Assembly (NCBI GenBank): GCA_902495455.1
Contig: CABUXJ010000039.1
Location: forward strand, 1 to 18,993
DNA from: an uncultured Prevotella sp.
Lineage (GTDB): Bacteria > Bacteroidota > Bacteroidia > Bacteroidales > Bacteroidaceae
Length of the DNA stretch: 18,993 nucleotides
Reading direction: 5' to 3'
The first letter of the stretch is position 1. Every line of letters begins with the position of its first letter. A program made the position numbers and the translations under genes. Below, one piece after another: positions 13,664 to 18,993 of this stretch. The notes beneath the pieces are model-generated. The model worked only from the letters and a program-made list of their open reading frames with translations. It did not search any database and was not told where the DNA came from.

Positions 13664-14248
13664 ATGGAGAATGAACTTGAACTGATAAGACATAAGATAT
13701 TCGACATACGCGGACAAAAAGTCATGCTTGACCGTGATCTTGCGTACATATATGGTGTGGAAACCAAGCAATTGAATCAGGCCGTCAAGCGTAATATTGA
13801 GAGATTTGAAGGAGATGATTTCATGTTCCGGCTTACCCAGGAAGAAGCAAATGTGTGTTCAAGGTCACAATTTGTGACCTTGAACAGTACAGGTCGTGGT
13901 AGCAACATCAAATATATGCCATACGCCTTTACAGAATTAGGCGTAGCTATGTTGAGCAGTGTGCTACGCTCTAAAGCTGCCATAGAAATCAACCGAGGAA
14001 TAATGAGGACTTTTGTCGCTTTCAGAAAAATGGCTGATGAATTATCTATTGATCGGGAGATAAAGGGAATAAAGTATGAAATAAGTCGTATCAAACAAGA
14101 GATGAACGACATTTTAGCCGACCAAAACGATATAAATGAAAGCAACAGGATTGAGTTGGAACTGATAAATCAGGCTTTGGCAGAATTGCAGACAGACAGA
14201 AAACAGTTGAAACGCAATCCCATCGGATTTACCAAATCGGAAGAATGA
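13664..14248 (+). CDS. ORF6N domain protein
   Basis: A 194-aa protein with an N-terminal ORF6N domain (about 5-95), recognised from IRGQKVMLDRDLAYIYGVETKQLNQAVKRN, RFEGDDFMFRLTQEE, and IKYMPYAFTELGVAMLSSVLRS. The domain is found in phage antirepressor-like and chromosomal Bacteroidetes proteins and is thought to bind DNA. Residues about 125-180 look like a long helix, probably a coiled coil, giving dimerisation. The gene is more A+T-rich than glycosyltransferase and radC around it, which suggests a phage or mobile origin. It is tightly packed: 5 nt after the glycosyltransferase stop, and its stop overlaps the radC start as ATGA. Target sites and role are unknown. Confidence 0.9.
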   Translation: MENELELIRHKIFDIRGQKVMLDRDLAYIYGVETKQLNQAVKRNIERFEGDDFMFRLTQEEANVCSRSQFVTLNSTGRGSNIKYMPYAFTELGVAMLSSVLRSKAAIEINRGIMRTFVAFRKMADELSIDREIKGIKYEISRIKQEMNDILADQNDINESNRIELELINQALAELQTDRKQLKRNPIGFTKSEE

Positions 14249-14934
14249 TTGAACACATATCCATAAATAATTGGTCCGAAGAGGACCGTCCGCGGGAAAA
14301 ATTGGAAAGGCTTGGTGCGCAGGCGTTGTCAAGTGCCGAGTTGCTGGCCATTCTCATCGGCTCCGGTTCGACGCGCGAGAGCGCTGTGGACTTGATGAAA
14401 CGTGTGCTCGGCGACTGCAACAACAATCTCAACACGTTGGGGAAAAAGACCGTCCGCGAACTGACGGCATACAACGGCATGGGACCGGCCAAGGCAATCA
14501 CGATTCTTGCGGCCTGCGAACTGGGTAAGCGGCGGCAGTTGGAAAAGGCCGAGGAGCGCGAGGACCTCGGCTCGGCGACAGCCATCTACAACCACATCCA
14601 CCCACTCGTGCAGGACCTCGACGTAGAGGAAGCATGGGTTCTGCTGATGAACCGCAGTTTCAAACTCATCAAGCGGATGCGGCTCAGCCACGGCGGACTG
14701 AGCGAGACGGCGGTCGACGTGCGACTGATAATCAAAGAGGCACTGCTCGCCAACGCCACCGTCATCGCCCTCTGTCACAACCATCCGAGCAACAACGCGC
14801 AGCCAAGCGCCGAAGACGACCGTCTGACACAACGCCTCAAGGCCGCCTGCGACACCATGCGCATATACCTGGCCGACCACGTCATCGTCACCGACGGCCG
14901 CTATTACAGTTATTGCGAGGAAGGACGGTTGTAG
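14245..14934 (+). CDS. radC: RadC family JAB-domain protein
   Basis: A 229-aa protein of the RadC (UPF0758) family. The N-terminal region begins with a helical segment (SEEDRPREKLERLG) and a helix-hairpin-helix DNA-binding part (about 30-92, YNGMGPAKA). The C-terminal JAB/MPN domain holds the JAMM metal motif H178-N-H180-P-S...D191 and SETAVDVRLIIKEAL. The old name implies DNA repair, but the biochemical role of the family is unsettled; a DNase or peptidase-like activity is possible. The start ATG overlaps the ORF6N stop (ATGA), so translation is likely coupled. A hairpin with T runs overlaps its stop codon. Confidence 0.92.
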   Translation: MIEHISINNWSEEDRPREKLERLGAQALSSAELLAILIGSGSTRESAVDLMKRVLGDCNNNLNTLGKKTVRELTAYNGMGPAKAITILAACELGKRRQLEKAEEREDLGSATAIYNHIHPLVQDLDVEEAWVLLMNRSFKLIKRMRLSHGGLSETAVDVRLIIKEALLANATVIALCHNHPSNNAQPSAEDDRLTQRLKAACDTMRIYLADHVIVTDGRYYSYCEEGRL

Positions 14935-14957
14935 GGGGCCGTCTCTTTTTCTTTTTT
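14923..14957 (+). terminator. Terminator at the end of radC
   Basis: Stem GACGG (14924-14928) / CCGTC (14939-14943), extended by G-T pairs, spans the radC stop codon and is followed by T5-C-T6. The stem is short but the T tract is strong. Confidence 0.55.
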
Positions 14958-14968
14958 ACCCCATTGAT

Positions 14969-14999
14969 ACATAAATCTCGCGATTTATGTGTAATTTTG
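14969..14999 (+). promoter_or_regulatory. rbfA promoter with a palindrome filling the spacer
   Basis: TAATTTTG (14992-14999) is a full -7 match. The 22 nt just before it form a 9-bp perfect inverted repeat ACATAAATC-TCGC-GATTTATGT (14969-14990), so the region where the spacer and -33 box should lie is palindromic and no TTTG is found at the usual distance. This could be an operator for a dimeric regulator, or a small stem-loop. Confidence 0.5.
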
Positions 15000-15026
15000 C
15001 AACCAAAATATAACACATATACAGAT

Positions 15027-15362
15027 ATGCAAGAGACAAGACAGAACAAGATAGCCCGGCTCCTGCAAAAGGAACTGAGCGTGATATTCCAGCAGCAGAC
15101 ACGCATGATGCGCGGTGTGATGGTCTCTGTGACGCGGACACGTGTGTCGCCCGACCTGAGCATCTGCACGGCTTACCTGAGCATCTTCCCCAGCGAAAGA
15201 GGCGAGGAAATCCTGAAGAACATCACCGCCAGCGAGAAGACCATCCGATATGAGCTGGGCACACGCACGCGCCACCAGTTGCGCATCATCCCCGAACTGC
15301 GCTTCTTCATCGACGACTCATTAGATTATATCGAGCATATTGACGAGTTGCTCAAGAAGTAA
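15027..15362 (+). CDS. rbfA: Ribosome-binding factor A
   Basis: A 111-aa RbfA, a KH-like fold protein that helps mature the 5' end of 16S rRNA and the 30S subunit. Family features are RQNKIARLLQKELSVIFQ at the start, the MVSVTRTRVSPDLSICTAYLSIFP strand pair, and the IRYELGTRTRHQLRIIPELRFFIDDSLDYIEHIDELL ending. A longer upstream extension in the same frame exists but overlaps radC; the start at 15027 gives the normal family length and directly follows the promoter. It is followed after 6 nt by the permease gene, so the two are one transcript, an arrangement I recall from other Bacteroidales. Confidence 0.93.
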   Translation: MQETRQNKIARLLQKELSVIFQQQTRMMRGVMVSVTRTRVSPDLSICTAYLSIFPSERGEEILKNITASEKTIRYELGTRTRHQLRIIPELRFFIDDSLDYIEHIDELLKK

Positions 15363-15368
15363 TCCTAA

Positions 15369-16595
15369 ATGAACTTCCCCTTCTACATCGCACGCCGTTA
15401 CCTCTTCTCCAAGAAGAGCACACACGCCATCAACATCATCAGCGGCATCTCCGTCGTGGGTGTCGCCGTGGCCACTATGGCTCTGGTGGTGACACTGAGC
15501 GTCTTCAACGGCTTCCACGATCTGGTCGCCTCACTCTTCACCTCGTTTGATCCGCAACTGAAAGTCATCCCCGTGGAGGGCAAGGCCGCGCCGGCCGACG
15601 ACCCCGTGCTGACGTCCATACGCCGTCTGCCTCAGGTAGAAGTGGCCACGGAGACGGTCGAAGACATGGCGCTGGCCGTATATGGCGAACGCCAGGCGAT
15701 GGTCGTGGTGAAGGGAGTACAGGACAACTTCGACAGTCTGACCCACATCACGGAAATCCTCGTCGGCGACGGAACGTTCGAACTGCATGTCGCCGACCTC
15801 AGTTACGGTATTCCGGGAATACGCTTAGCCGAAATGCTCGGCACCGGAATAGCATACAGCGGCGCGATAAAGATATATGCGCCGCGGCGCGAGGGCCAAC
15901 TCAATGTGGCCGACCCGACGGACGGTTTCACCGAAGGAGAAGTCTTCTCACCCGGTGTGCTGTTTAACGTGAAGCAGGCCAAGTATGACAAAAACTACAT
16001 ATTGACCGACATCGGCATGGCCCGCTCGCTGTTCGACCGCCAAGGCATGGTCAGCGCGCTCGAGCTGCGGCTGCGTCCCGGCAGCGATTTTGACGCCGTC
16101 AAGGCCGAGATGACACGGTTGGCCGCCGGACGTTATCGCGTCCTGGACCGCTTCGAACAACAAGAAGACACTTTCAAGATTATGAAAGTGGAAAAACTCA
16201 TCGCTTACATTTTCCTCACCTTTATCCTCATCGTGGCATGCTTCAACATCATCGGCAGCCTCTCGATGCTCATCATCGACAAGCGTGACGACGTGGTGAC
16301 GCTGCGCAATCTCGGCGCGACAGACCACCAGATACGGAGCATATTCCTCTTTGAGGGACGCATGATTTCGGCTATGGGTGCCACGGCGGGCATAGTCATC
16401 GGCCTGCTGCTCTGCTGGCTGCAGCAGACCTACGGCCTCGTGGGCTTAGGACGGTCGAGCGGCTCGTTTGTCGTCGACGCCTATCCCGTGAGCGTCCACC
16501 CGACAGACATCATCCTCATATTCATCACGGTGATTGTCGTGGGCTTCATGTCAGTGTGGTATCCGGTGAGATATTTCGCTAAAAAGATTGTTTAG
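15369..16595 (+). CDS. FtsX-like ABC transporter permease, LolC/LolE type
   Basis: A 408-aa permease with the MacB/FtsX layout: one membrane segment near the N-terminus (about 22-46), a large periplasmic domain (about 50-270), then three membrane segments (about 276-302, 333-353 and 380-400). The opening FPFYIARRYLFSKKSTHAINIISGISVVGVAVATMAL is characteristic of LolC/LolE-like subunits, which lift lipoproteins from the inner membrane. IIDKRDDVVTLRNLGATDHQIRSIF is the cytoplasmic coupling loop that contacts an ATPase. No ATPase gene is in this window. In Bacteroidetes the family is widespread and the exact cargo is uncertain. It is transcribed with rbfA and ends before a hairpin terminator. 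Confidence 0.88.
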   Translation: MNFPFYIARRYLFSKKSTHAINIISGISVVGVAVATMALVVTLSVFNGFHDLVASLFTSFDPQLKVIPVEGKAAPADDPVLTSIRRLPQVEVATETVEDMALAVYGERQAMVVVKGVQDNFDSLTHITEILVGDGTFELHVADLSYGIPGIRLAEMLGTGIAYSGAIKIYAPRREGQLNVADPTDGFTEGEVFSPGVLFNVKQAKYDKNYILTDIGMARSLFDRQGMVSALELRLRPGSDFDAVKAEMTRLAAGRYRVLDRFEQQEDTFKIMKVEKLIAYIFLTFILIVACFNIIGSLSMLIIDKRDDVVTLRNLGATDHQIRSIFLFEGRMISAMGATAGIVIGLLLCWLQQTYGLVGLGRSSGSFVVDAYPVSVHPTDIILIFITVIVVGFMSVWYPVRYFAKKIV

Positions 16596-16601
16596 AACAA
16601 A

Positions 16602-16647
16602 GCCATCTGCGGACTGCGGAGACAGTCGGCAGGTGGTTTTATTGTTT
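16602..16647 (+). terminator. Terminator after the permease gene
   Basis: A stem of CCATCTGC-G-GACTG (16603-16616) with CAGTC-G-GCAGGTGG (16623-16636), with one G-G mismatch and one G-U pair, starts 7 nt after the stop and is followed by TTTTATTGTTTT. Confidence 0.75.
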
Positions 16648-16682
16648 TCGGATAATAAGAACAATAAAAATAAAAGATAAAA

Positions 16683-18146
16683 ATGAAGACAGGCTTTGAC
16701 AACGACAAATACATCCGTATTCAGTCGGAACACATCAAGGAACGCATAGCCACGTTCAAGGGAAAACTCTATCTCGAACTTGGCGGCAAACTCTTTGATG
16801 ACTACCATGCGAGCCGTGTGCTGCCGGGATTCCAGCCCGACTCAAAGCTGCGCATGTTCAGCACCATCAGCGACCAGATAGAAATCGTGATTGTCATCAG
16901 CGCCGAGGACATCGTCAAGAACAAGGTGCGTGCCGACCTCGGCATCACCTACGACGAGGACGTGCTCCGTCTGCGCGACGAGTTCATCGGCCGCGGATTT
17001 ACCGTGGGCAGCGTCGTCATAACCCACTACAACGGACAACATTCGGCCGACGATTTTCGCAAGCGTCTCGAGCGCATGGGCATCAAGTCGTATGTCCACT
17101 ATCTCATCGACGGCTATCCGCACAACGTCTCACTGATAGCCAGCGAGGAGGGCTTCGGAAAAAACGACTATGTCGAGACCGAACGTCCGCTCGTCATCGT
17201 CACCGCCCCCGGCCCGGGCTCGGGAAAAATGGCCGTATGTCTCTCACAGCTCTACAACGAACACAAGCGCGGCGTCGAGGCCGGTTATGCCAAGTTTGAG
17301 ACATTCCCCGTATGGAACCTCCCGCTGAAGCATCCCGTCAACATCGCATACGAAGCCGCTACGGCCGACCTGAACGACGTCAACATGATCGACCCGTTCC
17401 ACCTCGAGGCCTATAACAAGATTGCCATCAACTACAACCGCGACATCGAAATATTTCCCGTGCTCAACGCCCTGTTCGAAGGCATCTACGGCACCAATCC
17501 GTACAAGTCGCCGACAGACATGGGAGTCAACATGGTCGGCTTCTGTATCAGCGACGACAACGTCTGCCGCGAAGCCTCCAACGACGAAATCATACGCCGC
17601 TACTATGACGCGACAAACAAGTTTGCCAACGGAGCCAACAACGAGGGCGAGGTCCAGAAGATACAGATCCTCTTCAATCAGGCAAAGATCTCGACCGACC
17701 ATCGCCGCGTCACCGTCGCCGCAAAGGAACGCCGCGACCGTTGCGGCAAGCCCTGCGCAGCCATCTGTCTGGCCGACGGCACAATCATAACATCAGAGAC
17801 ATCACCACTGCTCGGACCGAGCGCGGCCCTGATCCTGAACGCATCGAAACATCTGGCCGGCATCGACCACAGCGTCAAGCTCATCCCGCAGGCGATGATC
17901 GAACCGATACAGAAGACCAAAGTCGAATATCTCGGAGGCAACAACCCGCGTCTGCACACCGACGAGGTGCTCGTGGCACTGTCGGTGCTCTCGCAAGCTG
18001 ACGAAAACTGCCGCAAGGCTCTCGGCGTACTGCCGCAACTGCGTGGCTGTCAGGTCCATTCGACCGTAATGCTGTCGGAGGTCGACCGCAAGATATTCAA
18101 TAAGCTCGGCGTAGGACTGACCTGCGAACCGGTGAAAAAGAAATGA
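16683..18146 (+). CDS. DUF1846 family protein
   Basis: A 487-aa protein of the DUF1846 family, normal in length (about 490-500 aa). Typical segments are GFDNDKYIRIQSEHIKERI at the start, HLEAYNKIAINYNRDIEIFP in the middle and LNASKHLAGIDHSVKLIPQAMIEPIQKTK near the C-terminus. A glycine-rich loop APGPGSGKMAVCLSQLYNEH (about 175-194) looks like a phosphate- or nucleotide-binding loop followed by a helix. Members are known from several Gram-positive and Gram-negative gut bacteria and some have crystal structures, but the reaction is unknown to me. No standard promoter is visible in the 40 nt between the upstream terminator and the ATG. It stands alone, with two hairpins following. Confidence 0.93.
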   Translation: MKTGFDNDKYIRIQSEHIKERIATFKGKLYLELGGKLFDDYHASRVLPGFQPDSKLRMFSTISDQIEIVIVISAEDIVKNKVRADLGITYDEDVLRLRDEFIGRGFTVGSVVITHYNGQHSADDFRKRLERMGIKSYVHYLIDGYPHNVSLIASEEGFGKNDYVETERPLVIVTAPGPGSGKMAVCLSQLYNEHKRGVEAGYAKFETFPVWNLPLKHPVNIAYEAATADLNDVNMIDPFHLEAYNKIAINYNRDIEIFPVLNALFEGIYGTNPYKSPTDMGVNMVGFCISDDNVCREASNDEIIRRYYDATNKFANGANNEGEVQKIQILFNQAKISTDHRRVTVAAKERRDRCGKPCAAICLADGTIITSETSPLLGPSAALILNASKHLAGIDHSVKLIPQAMIEPIQKTKVEYLGGNNPRLHTDEVLVALSVLSQADENCRKALGVLPQLRGCQVHSTVMLSEVDRKIFNKLGVGLTCEPVKKK

Positions 18147-18151
18147 AAGAA

Positions 18152-18170
18152 CGGCAGCAACCGGCTGCCG
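18152..18170 (+). other. Short hairpin 5 nt after the DUF1846 stop
   Basis: CGGCAGC-AACCG-GCTGCCG, a perfect 7-bp stem with no T tract, upstream of the main terminator. It may protect the transcript's 3' end; no function is shown. Confidence 0.5.
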
Positions 18171-18191
18171 ATCTGACGATAAGCCAAAAGA

Positions 18192-18256
18192 GTGAGAGTG
18201 GTGCAATCCGAGTCCTCTGATTTTCAGATTCGGTTTGCACCACTCTCACCTTTTTT
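18192..18256 (+). terminator. Strong terminator of the DUF1846 gene
   Basis: A 15-bp perfect outer stem (18192-18206 with 18235-18249), continued by an inner CCGA/TCGG pairing, is followed by CTTTTTT. This is the strongest intrinsic terminator in the window. Confidence 0.9.
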
Positions 18257-18289
18257 ATTTGTATATATCCCACGACATAGATATCGACC

Positions 18290-18845
18290 ATATTTATTTA
18301 CAAAACACTGTTCAGAATATCGCCCAAAGATTTGCATACTTGAGAGCAATAAGGGCCTTAAAGGACACGACGGCCCCCTCCGACTCCCCCAAGGGGGAGA
18401 GACCTGCGGCTTCAAATAATCTTTTAAGGGCCCCGCGGCTTTCAAATTTTGCAAAACTTCGCGGGTTTTTGATTGCTATTTTGAGGTCAAAAAGAGGGTC
18501 TTGTCGAGCAACGGGGCCGCTATTGCATCGCAACGAGCACGCCGTCATGTTGCGACGGAGCCGCCGTTGCAATGCCGTAAGGGCCCCGTTGCAATGCAAT
18601 AAGGCCCTTACGGGAGGGCCCCACCCCGCCCTCCACAAGGGAAGGGAGACCTGCGGGATTGTAAGTGACTGTATGATAACCCGTTGCAAAAACAGTGATT
18701 TTTCAACCGTAAAAACCGCGCGATTTTGACCTTCGCGAGATTTGAAAATTTGGGAGCGTGGCGGGAAAATTTTGGAAAGTGCCCCTGAATTTTGCGGTTA
18801 AATTCAGAATTATTTTGACAAAGGGTGCTTATTTTAAACGCAAAG
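18290..18845 (+). repeat. 556-bp intergenic repeat element, copy 2
   Basis: Matches 6473-7028 from end to end in the same direction and at exactly the same length. It begins about 34 nt beyond the DUF1846 terminator. Best-conserved parts are around 18375-18465, 18640-18660 and 18715-18775; the part near 18500-18600 is rearranged by substitutions. G/C-rich palindromes are kept (18384-18399: CTCCCCC-AA-GGGGGAG, whose loop differs from copy 1 while the stem is unchanged). Frames crossing it differ in length and start from those of copy 1. Confidence 0.8.
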
Positions 18846-18910
18846 ACACAAAGATGGCGCAGTCGCGCATACGGAAGTACGCAAAGGCATGACTAACGTC
18901 ATGCGCTGCG
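18839..18910 (+). repeat. 72-bp repeat module B, copy 2
   Basis: Matches 6361-6432 with 7 differences in 72 and no gaps; the hairpin GCATGAC-TAAC-GTCATGC keeps its stem. It directly continues from the 556-bp element here, unlike copy 1. Confidence 0.85.
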
Positions 18911-18959
18911 CCTTTCATCCGACCGTAGGGTCGAAACTCCACAATGGAATATTTACACA

Positions 18960-18993
18960 GGCTTAGACATATCCAGCTCCCTCCCTTTGGGAG
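18960..18993 (+). repeat. Tail module of the large repeat, cut by the window end
   Basis: GGCTTAGACATATCC followed by the CCCTCCC-TTT-GGGAG palindrome (18979-18993) matches 7169-7202 with one or two differences. The element continues past the window. Confidence 0.8.

Overview
The window looks like a chromosomal segment of a Bacteroidales bacterium, most likely Prevotella-like. The evidence is the recurring Bacteroidetes-type promoter (TTTG, about 20 nt, then TAnnTTTG), surface-lipoprotein signals (Cys-Ser-Ser-Asp-Asp-Asp-Asp), a DUF5723 outer-membrane protein, a KorAB 2-oxoglutarate:ferredoxin oxidoreductase and an ORF6N protein. Species assignment is inference; there is no rRNA or tRNA in the window.

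Layout. Positions 1-6250 are read leftward: a small lipocalin-like lipoprotein; a two-gene unit of a 607-aa lipoprotein plus a DUF5723 protein, the latter split from its signal peptide by an apparent one-base deletion; lpxH (lipid A synthesis); and a sufT/MIP18-like Fe-S assembly gene. Positions 6350-7290 are a gene-free block of dispersed repeats. From 7531 rightward come korA, a REP-associated tyrosine transposase (RAYT) flanked by its own REP and inverse REP, and korB. A short rpmH (L34) gene reads leftward at 11395-11550, divergent from efp. Then follow a family 2 glycosyltransferase, an ORF6N gene, radC, rbfA, a LolC/LolE-like permease and a DUF1846 gene. The last 700 bases repeat the 6473-7028 element.

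Central metabolism (KorAB), translation (L34, EF-P, RbfA), envelope building (LpxH, glycosyltransferase, LolC/E-like permease, lipoproteins) and Fe-S assembly are ordinary housekeeping functions. The unusual material is between the genes. Four unrelated long inverted repeats (42, 65, 64 and 53 bp arms, 0-2 mismatches each) each sit 0-32 nt behind a stop codon. A RAYT has GTAG-hairpin ends, the first placed 3 nt behind the korA stop. A 556-bp intergenic element is present twice at identical length, with its accessory modules rearranged. A G/C-rich palindrome family built on CCCTCCC/GGGAGGG recurs throughout. Together these suggest a genome where structured DNA or RNA elements have repeatedly settled at 3' ends of genes, with a possible mobiliser encoded in the same window.

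All calls are by reading the sequence and recalling families; no database search or folding calculation was run.
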